From positions 1-32,489 of the forward strand of contig JASMLY010000051.1 of NCBI GenBank assembly GCA_030748455.1: 32,489 nucleotides of DNA. Direction: 5' to 3'. The stretch comes from Phycisphaerales bacterium. GTDB taxonomy: Bacteria; Planctomycetota; Phycisphaerae; Phycisphaerales; SM1A02. The notes under the pieces are model-generated. The model saw only the letters and a list, made by a program, of their open reading frames with translations, was not told where the DNA came from and did no database searches. Both the position numbers and the translations under genes were made by a program. Below are positions 24,315 to 32,025 of this stretch, one piece after another. Position 1 is the stretch's first letter, and each line of letters opens with the position of its first letter.

Positions 24315-25002
24315 TCGTTTTGAGGGCAATTCGTGCGACTACGAGGCTAACTGAAACCGCAACTACCATGCCGCCATACACGGTTAATTCGTGAACAATA
24401 GAATCTCCTGCGGGGAATTTTCCCGTTGCTTTGTATGTTTTTGCTAAGTCGGCGCTGTGTTTTGCTGCGTAACCAATGTATGTTGTAGAAAGAAAGCCGG
24501 GGATCATTGCAATGGATGCGTACACGTACTGTGTGAATTTTATTGTGCTTATCGAAGCAAGATAACTAAGAGCGGTAAAGTTAAAGGGTGATAAACGAAG
24601 TACTGTGATCATCTTAAAAGTGGAAACCGACTCGTTAAAGGCTTGAAGTTTTGGATGTTTGGTGAGTAGTTTCGTTACCGGTCTTCGAATCAAGTGCCTT
24701 CCAATTATGAACATGAAGAGGGTGGCGAGAACACCACCGATTGTCACCCATAACAAACCCCACCATACTCCGAAGATAGCGCCTGCAGCGAGCGCGAGTA
24801 CTGCTTCAGGGAAAAACAGAGTCGTCGCTACGATAAAAATTACAATGAAAAACAGTGGTCCCCAGTAGGCGAGGTTGGAAATATATGCATCAACATCATC
24901 CATGTACGGTTCAAGTACAAAGTGAAACAAGCAGAACACGCCTACAAGGGCCACAATGAGTAAGGAGATTCGAACGGCGGTGTTGTGGAGATTAATCTTC
25001 AT
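24292..25002 (-). CDS. TVP38/TMEM64 (VTT domain, DedA-like) membrane protein
   Basis: A 236-residue polytopic inner-membrane protein. Hydrophobic segments flank the VTT/SNARE-assoc core: FPEAVLALAAGAIFGVWWG, the re-entrant GGVLATLFMFIIGRHLIRR with the conserved Arg, and VLRLSPFNFTALSYLASIS. Proteins of this group are linked to lipid scrambling/undecaprenyl-phosphate recycling or to unknown transport. It is the last gene of a minus-strand chain cyclophilin-PAP2-RTX protein-VTT, and its start overlaps the upstream gene by 11 bases. The nearby PAP2-like enzyme fits a lipid-phosphate theme, which is inference. Confidence 0.88.
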   Translation of the reverse strand: MKINLHNTAVRISLLIVALVGVFCLFHFVLEPYMDDVDAYISNLAYWGPLFFIVIFIVATTLFFPEAVLALAAGAIFGVWWGLLWVTIGGVLATLFMFIIGRHLIRRPVTKLLTKHPKLQAFNESVSTFKMITVLRLSPFNFTALSYLASISTIKFTQYVYASIAMIPGFLSTTYIGYAAKHSADLAKTYKATGKFPAGDSIVHELTVYGGMVVAVSVSLVVARIALKTIKNLNSS

Positions 25003-26101
25003 TGAACAGGATGGTTTCGATAGAAATTAACGTATCTGTGCCGTCTCGTCCAACGACTGTATCTTTTACAACATTTTCTGTAATTTCGTACTCTTCCTTT
25101 TTGCCCTGAAAAATAACGGTGTCTTTTCCTTCGCCGCCATTAAGAGTGTTGTTGCCTGCATTTCCTCTGAATGTGTTGTCACTGCTGTTTCCAAGGATAT
25201 TCGTATTCTTGCTCCCTGTAAGTGTTGCATCAACGTAATACTGTGACTTATGTGTGTAGGGGAGTTCTTCGTTAAATTGAAGTGAAAATGTTCCGCGAAA
25301 GTTTGGATCGACGAGCGATTCGTAGCCGACCATCATTGGTGGTAAAAACGCTTCAAGTAATTCGAGCCCCTTTGGATCTTTTTCTTTGATTTCATCGCGT
25401 GTTTTTGCAATATAGATCCCCCACATGCCACCGGGGTTTTCATCAAACGCTCCCCATAATCCATAGTACGAATCAATTACAGATGCGATGTATTCTTGTG
25501 CGAGTGAATCTTCTTCCCGAAGTTCTTCTATCCATTCTTTTACAGATGGATCGATGGGAATGCCCCAGCGTCCATCTTTAAGAGATTGTATCGCTTCGGA
25601 TTTGAGTTCTTTTTGATATTGTGGAAGAGCGCCGCGTTTGTATGTCCCTATTCCGTTGTCGTGAAGGAGGTGAAATATTTCTTCAAAAGCAGCGTCGCGA
25701 TGTTCCCAATTGTTATTGATGTACCAGCGTGAACCATCGACTGGTGTCTCCGACTCGTACTGTGGTTGTGCATCGATGTGTGGTTCAAGACCCTCTCTAT
25801 GTCTGCCTTCTGGCATCATTAACATGGCATGATTGTTTGCCATGGCGTTCGCGACTCCCGATTTGTCTTCGCCATACTTTGATCTGGGAACATTTGTTAA
25901 ATAAAACTTGAGCAAATTGCGGCATCTTGCAACGGCAATATCACGAACACCCTTCTGGGCAATGATTGGAATTGGCTTGCCATTTGGCGCAATAATTTCA
26001 GTGTATTTGACAAACCCTTCTTCGCGGTATTTTGAGTCTTCCGGTAACGGTTGAATTCCGAATTGGAATGCTGAGGTGATGAGAAGTGTGATTGAAATCA
26101 T
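24992..26101 (-). CDS. Secreted protein with C-terminal RTX-type calcium-binding repeats
   Basis: A 369-residue exported protein of unknown function. An N-terminal hydrophobic leader (MISITLLITSAFQFG) is followed by a large domain I do not recognise. Its central part contains AFEEIFHLLHD, which looks like a metallopeptidase HExxH with the first His replaced (EEIFH at about 140-144). Near the C-terminus lie RTX/hemolysin-type repeats (NILGNSSDNTFRGNAGNNTL, NGGEGKDTVIF) and an ITENV...DTLISIETILF ending typical of RTX tails. I took the ATG at 26101, which overlaps the PAP2 stop as ATGA. A TTG at 26125 would add MVTKKNIA and a better charged leader. RTX tails often mark type I secretion, but no such transporter is nearby. 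Confidence 0.7.
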   Translation of the reverse strand: MISITLLITSAFQFGIQPLPEDSKYREEGFVKYTEIIAPNGKPIPIIAQKGVRDIAVARCRNLLKFYLTNVPRSKYGEDKSGVANAMANNHAMLMMPEGRHREGLEPHIDAQPQYESETPVDGSRWYINNNWEHRDAAFEEIFHLLHDNGIGTYKRGALPQYQKELKSEAIQSLKDGRWGIPIDPSVKEWIEELREEDSLAQEYIASVIDSYYGLWGAFDENPGGMWGIYIAKTRDEIKEKDPKGLELLEAFLPPMMVGYESLVDPNFRGTFSLQFNEELPYTHKSQYYVDATLTGSKNTNILGNSSDNTFRGNAGNNTLNGGEGKDTVIFQGKKEEYEITENVVKDTVVGRDGTDTLISIETILFNED

Positions 26102-26709
26102 TGCGATATTTTTCTTTGTAACCAAGGATACATGGTAGTAATTGTAAAGACAAACAGTACAAAGCCGGTTAGTACACAGATGAAGTGGTGTTCATGAACG
26201 AGCATAGTTGAGATTGAAACGGCGATTGCCCAGATGGTTGCAAGCAGGAACACACAGTGTCCATGGCGTCTGCCGAGGATATATGCAATAGTAAACACGT
26301 ACGAAACATGCAGAGATGGGGCGTGGTTCCATCTCGAAAAGTTGTCGAGCGAAAAATAATCATAAAAATACGTGCCCCAAACACCTGTCGTTTCATATCC
26401 AGGTTCAATTGGAACAAGCACAAAAAATATTGCGGCGATCGCTGTTTGTACAAGTAATGTGCCAACTGGGGCAAACGCTTCTCTAAACGAACGAAACAGA
26501 AATGGAAATACAATGACTGCAATGTCGAGCGAGAAGTAAAGCGGCAACGCCCAGTCCTGAAATTGGATTTTTGATTCCCACGCAAAGTAGAGTGGATAGC
26601 GAATTTCTCGCATATCACTTAATTCGTGTGAGACAGTCCAGAGAAAGAAAAAAACAATGTAATAGGCGAGTGCAACCCAGATCACACTTGCCTTAGAATT
26701 TTTGTTCAC
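26098..26709 (-). CDS. PAP2-like / inositol phosphotransferase-type membrane protein
   Basis: A 203-residue polytopic membrane protein of the PAP2 superfamily (PAP2_3 / Aur1-Ipt1-like). Motif 2 is visible as HAPSLHVSYVF. Motif 3 appears as STMLVHEHHFICVLTG, where the Asp that normally follows the catalytic His by four residues is Cys (codon TGT). Hydrophobic segments occur throughout. Family members hydrolyse or transfer lipid phosphates in the membrane. The start is GTG at 26709, overlapping the cyclophilin stop (GTGA), and the stop overlaps the RTX-protein start. The missing Asp raises the question of whether it is catalytic. Confidence 0.75.
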   Translation of the reverse strand: MNKNSKASVIWVALAYYIVFFFLWTVSHELSDMREIRYPLYFAWESKIQFQDWALPLYFSLDIAVIVFPFLFRSFREAFAPVGTLLVQTAIAAIFFVLVPIEPGYETTGVWGTYFYDYFSLDNFSRWNHAPSLHVSYVFTIAYILGRRHGHCVFLLATIWAIAVSISTMLVHEHHFICVLTGFVLFVFTITTMYPWLQRKISQ

Positions 26710-27164
26710 GCTGTAACTGTTGTCATAGAGACATCTTCAACGGGCCGATCGCCTTGGGCGGTTTGCACAGCGCCAATTTCTCTGACAGCCTCGATACCTT
26801 CAGTTACTTTGCCAAAAGCGGTGTATTGACCGTCGAGGTGCGGGCATCGTTCAAGGCAGATAAAGAATTGGCTACCAGCCGAGTTTGGATCTTGCGAACG
26901 AGCCATGGAGAGGACGCCCTCCTCATGTTCGCGGTCATTGAATTCAGCATCTATATTCCAGCCAGGACCACCCATCCCTGTCCCATCTGGGCATCCACCT
27001 TGGATCATGAACCCAGAAATGACTCGGTGGAAGATGAGACCATCGTAGAACCCATCTTTCGCGAGTTTTTGGAAGTTTTCTGCGTGTTTTGGAGCCACAT
27101 CATTCCAGAGTTCAACGGTGATTGCGCCCTTACTTGTTTCAATTGTTGCTGTTGGGTATGTCAT
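26706..27164 (-). CDS. Cyclophilin-type peptidyl-prolyl cis-trans isomerase
   Basis: A 152-residue single-domain cyclophilin, cytoplasmic (no signal peptide). Active-site landmarks are LIFHRVISGFMIQGG with the catalytic Arg, ARSQDPNSAGSQFFICL, and LDGQYTAFGKV. It catalyses proline isomerisation and assists folding. I chose the ATG at 27164, which gives the standard start (TYPTATIETSKGAITVEL); the frame stays open to 27194. It heads a minus-strand unit joined by GTGA/ATGA overlaps to PAP2 and RTX genes. The umuDC palindrome lies 24 bases upstream. Confidence 0.94.
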   Translation of the reverse strand: MTYPTATIETSKGAITVELWNDVAPKHAENFQKLAKDGFYDGLIFHRVISGFMIQGGCPDGTGMGGPGWNIDAEFNDREHEEGVLSMARSQDPNSAGSQFFICLERCPHLDGQYTAFGKVTEGIEAVREIGAVQTAQGDRPVEDVSMTTVTA

Positions 27165-27187
27165 AGTGTGGAGAATAGCACATTTGG

Positions 27188-27222
27188 GGGTCATGTCGGG
27201 GGTCTGACCCTCGACATGACCC
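27188..27222. promoter_or_regulatory. 35-base near-perfect palindrome between cyclophilin and umuDC
   Basis: Two 17-base arms (27188-27204 and 27206-27222) are inverted repeats with one mismatch around a single T at 27205. The outer part is GGGTCATGTCG/CGACATGACCC and the core is GGGGTCTGACCC-like. It lies in the 88-base gap between divergent starts (27164 and 27253). It could be a dimeric-repressor operator such as a lineage-specific SOS box, or a REP-like element. It does not match the E. coli CTGT-N8-ACAG or the Gram-positive GAAC-N4-GTTC SOS boxes. Confidence 0.6.
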
Positions 27223-27252
27223 TAGTTGTACGGTTTTTGTTAGGATACGGAA

Positions 27253-27684
27253 ATGGTGGAAAAATTGCGGATACCGTTGATTGGCGGATGGGTGGAAGCA
27301 GGGCTTCCGGGCTTCCCTTCGCCAGCAGATGACTTTATTGAACGGTCGCTCGATCTAAACGAGCAACTTGTGGCAAACCCTATTGCGACGTTCTTTGTTC
27401 GGGCAAGCGGGCATTCTATGGATGGCGCTGGTATACACGACGGTGATTTGCTTGTTGTTGATCGATCTCTCACGCCAACACATGGGAACATCGTTGTTGC
27501 AATCATTGAAGGCGGGCTTACAGTAAAGCGACTTTCAAAACACGGAATGAAAGCATCCCTCATGCCAGAGCCAAGCAACGCGGATCAAGGGACATACAAA
27601 CCAATAGAAATCACAATAGAAACCGATGCAACAATTTGGGGTGTCGTGACGTGGTCAATGCACAGGCTCATATGTACGCACTAG
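27253..27684 (+). CDS. umuD: UmuD-like SOS mutagenesis protein (S24 family autopeptidase)
   Basis: A 143-residue UmuD homologue. RecA-stimulated self-cleavage would give the active UmuD' that joins UmuC as DNA polymerase V. The Ser/Lys dyad is Ser55 (ASGHSMDGAGI) and Lys92 (GLTVKRL), spaced 37 apart as in E. coli (Ser60/Lys97). The cleavage region reads WVEAGLPGFPSPADDF, so the usual AG/CG before FPSP is displaced by a three-residue insertion. The start ATG at 27253 follows an AGGA site. The 3' end overlaps umuC by 13 bases. Confidence 0.95.
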   Translation: MVEKLRIPLIGGWVEAGLPGFPSPADDFIERSLDLNEQLVANPIATFFVRASGHSMDGAGIHDGDLLVVDRSLTPTHGNIVVAIIEGGLTVKRLSKHGMKASLMPEPSNADQGTYKPIEITIETDATIWGVVTWSMHRLICTH

Positions 27685-28928
27685 CAGACTGCAACAATTT
27701 TTACGCCTCGTGCGAACGGGTGTTCGAGCCACATCTTTCGAGAAAACCGGTGGTGGTCCTTTCAAACAATGATGGGTGCATTATTGCCCGATCTCAAGAA
27801 GCAAAAGATATTGGATTCAAAATGGGCGAACCAATTTTTAAATGCAGAGATCTTGTCAAACAACACCATGTTGTTGTTCGCTCATCAAACTTTGCACTCT
27901 ATGGGGATATGTCCCGTCGCGTGATGCAAACGATTCGTTTGTTTTCACCAGATGTTGAAGTTTATTCGATTGACGAGGCATTCATTAAACTTGACGGATT
28001 GGTAGGTCGTAACTTTGAACAAGAAATGCGAAGGATGCGGGCCGCGGTTTTGCAATGGACAGGCATTCCTATTTCGATTGGTATTGGTAAAACAAAAACA
28101 CTTGCAAAACTTGCAAATCACTGTGCAAAGCGAACCCCAGAAATGAAAGGCGTTGCGAAAATACCAAAAAACTCGCATAAAATGCTCCGTCTTGTAGAAG
28201 TAGGCGACATTTGGGGTATTGGAAGGCAATGGTCTAAAAAATTCCGAAACATCGGAGTGAACACTGCATTTGATTTAGTGCAAATGGAACCAAATGTTAT
28301 TAAAAAAAACTTTAATATCGTTGCCATGAAAACAGCAATGGAATTACGCGGTTGCACCTATTTTCGGCTTGAACAAACTCCAGAGCAAAGGAAAACATTA
28401 CTGCGATCTCGATCTTTTGCAAATCCGGTCACAACTTGGCAAGAACTCTCTGAATCAATTGCATCACATGCGACTCGCGCAGCTGAAAAATTACGCAATG
28501 AAGGACTCGTTGCCAAAGTGTTGAAAGTATTTTTTCATACAAGTTTGTTTAATTGCAAAAAACCGAGGCATTCCGCAAATGGCACTGTTGAACTTATTCC
28601 TCCAACTAATGTAACGCACACCATTATTAAGGAAGCACTCGCTCTTGCACGCCCGATTTGGAAAGAAGGGTTTGAGTACAAACGAGCTGGTGTGTGTTTT
28701 TTTGAACTTACCAAGGGGCACACACAAGCAAGTTTGTTTGAATCACATGAACAAAAGGTTCGAGATAAGCGAATGATGGAAGTGCTTGATACTGTGAACA
28801 CAAACATGGGATCAGGCACACTTCATTTTGCAGCAACAGGTTTTACCAAGGTGATGCAGATGCGACAATTGCAGCGTTCACCTCGTTACACGACCCACTG
28901 GGATGAATTACCCCAAGTGGCGACATGA
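27672..28928 (+). CDS. umuC: UmuC-like Y-family DNA polymerase V catalytic subunit
   Basis: A 418-residue translesion DNA polymerase. Catalytic acids are visible: Asp6 in ALADCNNFYASCE and Asp101/Glu102 in VYSIDEAFI. The finger motif VVVLSNNDGCIIARS and the helix-hairpin region DIWGIGRQWSKKF are present. The C-terminus ends with the typical SPRYTTHWDELP. Length matches E. coli UmuC (422). I chose the ATG at 27672, inside the end of umuD, because translation from there begins exactly at the conserved MYALADCNNFY. It forms a two-gene operon with umuD, expected to be DNA-damage inducible; the controlling palindrome candidate is at 27188-27222. Confidence 0.96.
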   Translation: MYALADCNNFYASCERVFEPHLSRKPVVVLSNNDGCIIARSQEAKDIGFKMGEPIFKCRDLVKQHHVVVRSSNFALYGDMSRRVMQTIRLFSPDVEVYSIDEAFIKLDGLVGRNFEQEMRRMRAAVLQWTGIPISIGIGKTKTLAKLANHCAKRTPEMKGVAKIPKNSHKMLRLVEVGDIWGIGRQWSKKFRNIGVNTAFDLVQMEPNVIKKNFNIVAMKTAMELRGCTYFRLEQTPEQRKTLLRSRSFANPVTTWQELSESIASHATRAAEKLRNEGLVAKVLKVFFHTSLFNCKKPRHSANGTVELIPPTNVTHTIIKEALALARPIWKEGFEYKRAGVCFFELTKGHTQASLFESHEQKVRDKRMMEVLDTVNTNMGSGTLHFAATGFTKVMQMRQLQRSPRYTTHWDELPQVAT

Positions 28929-29057
28929 ATATCTGTGAGGGTTGCGAGGGTGCATGAACTGCATAGTTGACAGACTTGAATCAAGACAAAAGGTAAGACT
29001 GAAGAAGGTTCAATAATGAGGCGAGCAGTAGATTGCCAACAACTTAGGAGCAATCTC

Positions 29058-29921
29058 ATGCGTTTGATGATTCCAATTACCGTAGCGACTCTCTTCACAA
29101 CAGTCTTTGCTGTAACAACACCGCCCGAGACGATCGAACTGACCGGAACAGTGCGTGATTTCAAAGAGCGCTCTGTTTGTGGAGGGCATCCAGATTTTGA
29201 AGTGTACCCATCGCGTGGGTTTGCGCAGTATTGTAAAAATATTGCCGAACAACTCGGGAGTGATGGGCTGCCAGTTTTTACAGGCAATGGTCGAAAGGTA
29301 AAATGGCAATGCAGCGATAGTAATTGGAATCCAATTTGTTGGACGTTGTATGATTGCTCGCTAGGTGACCACAATATTGTGTTTCGGGGGCCATCAACAG
29401 GCGGAATTCAATCGGCAAGCTCTTTTAACCAATGGTTTCGAGATGTCGAAGGAGTGAACATTTCAATACCACTTGCAATCACGCTTGTTCGGCAATCAGA
29501 TGGAAGTTATGTGTTTGATGATTCTGAAGATCAACTCTATCAATCACTTGGTGGTTTTTTCCCGATCGAAAACCAAGGTTGGGGGAACCCCGGTGGTTCG
29601 CCAGATCGAAACTTTCACTTTACGTTTGAATTGCATACGGAATTCACCTATGACGAAAATGGGGCGCAGTATTTTTCATTCTTGGGTGACGATGATGTCT
29701 GGGTATTTATTAATGGACAACTTGTCATAGACTTAGGCGGTGTGCATGGTGCAACAGAACAGGGTGTAGATTTAACAAGGCTAAATTTAGAAGACGGAGA
29801 AACATACGCCCTTGATTTCTTCTTTGCAGAGCGACACCGCACGCAATCAAATTTCAGGTTTCAAACCAATTTACAGTTAGAAACAGCGAGTCTCCCAACA
29901 GGAGAGGACTCGTACGATTAA
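29058..29921 (+). CDS. Fibro-slime domain secreted protein
   Basis: A 287-residue exported protein. A signal peptide spans about 1-18 (MRLMIPITVATLFTTVFA). The body matches the fibro-slime domain type: ETIELTGTVRDF at the start, several Cys in the first 110 residues, then a PA14-like beta fold with FLGDDDVWVFINGQLVIDLG and YALDFFFAERHRTQSNFRF. This domain is known from Fibrobacter, Myxococcus and Dictyostelium secreted adhesion/slime proteins. I chose the ATG at 29058, which has AGGAG 7 bases upstream and opens directly on the signal peptide; an earlier in-frame ATG at 29016 exists. The 129-base gap after umuC holds a TTGACA (28967-28972) but no good -10. The 3' end overlaps the convergent ric gene by 4 bases. 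Confidence 0.88.
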   Translation: MRLMIPITVATLFTTVFAVTTPPETIELTGTVRDFKERSVCGGHPDFEVYPSRGFAQYCKNIAEQLGSDGLPVFTGNGRKVKWQCSDSNWNPICWTLYDCSLGDHNIVFRGPSTGGIQSASSFNQWFRDVEGVNISIPLAITLVRQSDGSYVFDDSEDQLYQSLGGFFPIENQGWGNPGGSPDRNFHFTFELHTEFTYDENGAQYFSFLGDDDVWVFINGQLVIDLGGVHGATEQGVDLTRLNLEDGETYALDFFFAERHRTQSNFRFQTNLQLETASLPTGEDSYD

Positions 29922-30589
29922 GCTTGCAACGCTCTTGGAAACAAAATGTTGTTTTCAAGATGAATGTGTTGATGCGTATCTTTTTCTAGAACTTCAAGTC
30001 CATGCCAGAGTGCTCGCCATGTGTTGCATGCAGCAAGTGGGGGAGTGTAATCGTCTGTAAGTTCTCGTAATCGTTCAAGTGAATTTCCAGCAGATTCATG
30101 CTCATCTTCCATGAGAGTAATTGTTTCTTGGGCAGATTCGCGGTCGCCTTTTGCAATCATCGGGAAAAGAATTTGCTCTTCCTTCATCATGTGCTCAGTT
30201 AATTCAGTTTTCAATGCTTGGAAAACGGCCACAATTTCTTGTAGGCGTTCAGGATCTTTGTCACCATGCACTTCGTTTACTCGAAGTGCCATCGCTTCAA
30301 GCCGAGGAAGTTCTTCACGGAGTGATTTGTGATAGGTCGAAACAATATATTCGATCAAATCAGTCAGAGGCGCATCTGTCCAGCGTGTTGGCTCTTCGTC
30401 AACGCCTTCAAGTTCCGTTTCAATTTCCTCGAGTACTGCATTTGCATCGAGGCCTCGTTTCTTACAAGCAACTTCTAGTGGAGCTCCGCCACCACAACAA
30501 AAGTCAATGTGATGTCGAGCAAAGACTCGAGTTGAAAGTGGGTGAGTTGAGGCGATTTCGCCAACAGGTGTTTCGATAGTAACTGTCAT
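29918..30589 (-). CDS. ric: Iron-sulfur cluster repair di-iron protein (RIC / YtfE / ScdA)
   Basis: A 223-residue hemerythrin-like protein that restores Fe-S clusters damaged by nitric oxide or oxidants. The N-terminal ScdA_N domain has HPLSTRVFARHHIDFCCGGG. The C-terminal four-helix HHE domain shows the His/Glu iron ligands in VSTYHKSLREELPRL, TEHMMKEEQILFPMI, EDEHESAGNSLERL and HQHIHLENNILFPRA. Length is normal (E. coli YtfE 220). It lies 19 bases downstream of the aldehyde dehydrogenase gene and probably shares its message. A repair factor is plausible beside a cell that makes a large Fe-S enzyme, but that link is inference. Confidence 0.94.
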   Translation of the reverse strand: MTVTIETPVGEIASTHPLSTRVFARHHIDFCCGGGAPLEVACKKRGLDANAVLEEIETELEGVDEEPTRWTDAPLTDLIEYIVSTYHKSLREELPRLEAMALRVNEVHGDKDPERLQEIVAVFQALKTELTEHMMKEEQILFPMIAKGDRESAQETITLMEDEHESAGNSLERLRELTDDYTPPLAACNTWRALWHGLEVLEKDTHQHIHLENNILFPRALQA

Positions 30590-30608
30590 ATCAGTAAGAA
30601 CCTTTCGT

Positions 30609-31997
30609 TTAATATTTTGGTGCTACTTTGTGTAGTGGGACACTAACAACCCGTACTTGTGTAAATTGGCGATGTCCATCACGACCACTGTGATACCCAT
30701 ACCCAGAATCACATGCACCAACCCATGGCGTTCCCTGAGCGCCGCCGCATGCTTTGTTGATTCCAATCATTCCCGGTGTCAGTTTGCGTGCAATTGTAAC
30801 CGCGTGTTCAGTTTCCCCGAACACTGCGCCACCTAAACCATAGGGTGTTTCATTTGCAAGTTGAATTGCTTCTTCATCGCTTGATATACGTTGGATGCAA
30901 CAGATTGGCCCGAAGGTTTCATCGTGCATGATACGCATCTCGTGCGAGCAATTTGTGAGGACTGTGGGTTGGATGTAATTGCCAGACGATTCTCCTCCAC
31001 AACGGAGAACCGCACCATCGGTAATCGCTTGTTTGAGTTGTTCTAAGACCATGTCGCGTTGTGTACTGTGAACCATAGGTCCGACCCGTACTGATGCATC
31101 AGTTGGATCGCCTTGTTTTAGGGCTTTGGTTTTTTCAATGACGAGGTCTTCAAATTCGTCTGCAACTTTTTCATCTACATACACGCGTTCAGTACTGACG
31201 CACACTTGTCCTGCATTTCTGAAACTGTTATGAACAGCAAAATCGGATGCCGCTTCTAAATCAGCATCATCTAAAACAATCAAAGCGTCTTTACCGCCGA
31301 GTTCCAAAATTACTCGTTTTAAGTCCGGTCCACAAGCAGTCAGAATCTTTGCTCCAACTTCTCTTGAGCCAACAAACGCAACTAAGTTAATATCAGAAGC
31401 AACAAGTTCTTTGCCTTGGTCATCTGCGCCGTGTATAACTTGAAGAACATTTTCTGGCAAAAATTCATTGAGAATGTCTGCATAGGCTTGCCCAACAAGG
31501 GGCGTATCTTCAGATGGCTTAAACACGACGGTGTTTCCAGCAATAAGCGAAGGCAAGATACATTGCTGTGGCATGAGTTCTGGAAAATTCCATGGAGTAA
31601 TCGCTGCGCTTACACCGAGTGGGTCTCGGTACAGTGTTGACTTTACATTTTCATCTTCGATGATTTCAGGAGCAAATGCTTCAGCTGCATCATCAAGTTC
31701 GATGAGAAATTTTTCTGAAGTGTAACTCGCTTCGCCTTGCGCTTCGGTTGTGCTCTTGCCCATTTCAGCTGTAATCAACTTTCCAATTTCGGGGGCTTCT
31801 TCAGCAAGGCGCGCGGCAGCAGGGCGTAATAGTGCAACGCGGGCGTCTAATCCAAGATCGTTCCAAGCCATTTGAGCAGTTCTGGCGTTTGCAACTATCG
31901 CGGGAATGTCACCAATTGGGGTTACGGGCACGCTTCCAACAACTTCTCCAGTTGCTGGGTTTATTGATTCAAGCATCATCTGTGTCGTTACGCTCAT
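30609..31997 (-). CDS. NAD(P)-dependent aldehyde dehydrogenase (succinate-semialdehyde dehydrogenase-like)
   Basis: A 462-residue aldehyde dehydrogenase: TPWNFPE and the [10 protein letters not shown] cofactor strand, [11 protein letters not shown], the general base Glu232 in LELGGKDAL and the nucleophile Cys266 in NAGQVCVST. It is shorter than betaine-aldehyde enzymes and closest in style to the GabD/Sad SSADH group, so succinate semialdehyde is the leading substrate guess. The ATG at 31997 is preceded by AAGGAG at a good distance; the frame remains open to 32258, but that extension overlaps the remnant nuclease gene and looks non-coding. Unlike MmsA at 7845 it keeps the ELGGK Glu, so it should be a hydrolytic ALDH. 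Confidence 0.9.
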   Translation of the reverse strand: MSVTTQMMLESINPATGEVVGSVPVTPIGDIPAIVANARTAQMAWNDLGLDARVALLRPAAARLAEEAPEIGKLITAEMGKSTTEAQGEASYTSEKFLIELDDAAEAFAPEIIEDENVKSTLYRDPLGVSAAITPWNFPELMPQQCILPSLIAGNTVVFKPSEDTPLVGQAYADILNEFLPENVLQVIHGADDQGKELVASDINLVAFVGSREVGAKILTACGPDLKRVILELGGKDALIVLDDADLEAASDFAVHNSFRNAGQVCVSTERVYVDEKVADEFEDLVIEKTKALKQGDPTDASVRVGPMVHSTQRDMVLEQLKQAITDGAVLRCGGESSGNYIQPTVLTNCSHEMRIMHDETFGPICCIQRISSDEEAIQLANETPYGLGGAVFGETEHAVTIARKLTPGMIGINKACGGAQGTPWVGACDSGYGYHSGRDGHRQFTQVRVVSVPLHKVAPKY

Positions 31998-32025
31998 GTT
32001 GCACTCCTTGTTTGCAGAACGGGCA

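Noticed and set aside
27223..27252. A classical LexA box directly upstream of umuD
   Set aside because: Neither the CTGT-N8-ACAG nor the GAAC-N4-GTTC pattern can be found; only the separate palindrome at 27188-27222 stands out.
26754..27332. A 192-codon plus-strand open frame opposite the cyclophilin gene
   Set aside because: It is the antisense shadow of a well-conserved cyclophilin and runs into umuD in another frame; no plausible start or motif.
28967..28995. TTGACA upstream of the fibro-slime gene as a sigma-70 promoter
   Set aside because: No TATAAT-like hexamer occurs at 16-18 bases downstream, and planctomycete promoter consensus is uncertain.
30121..30579. A 152-codon plus-strand open frame opposite ric
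   Set aside because: Antisense shadow of the RIC/YtfE gene, whose iron ligands are all recognisable.
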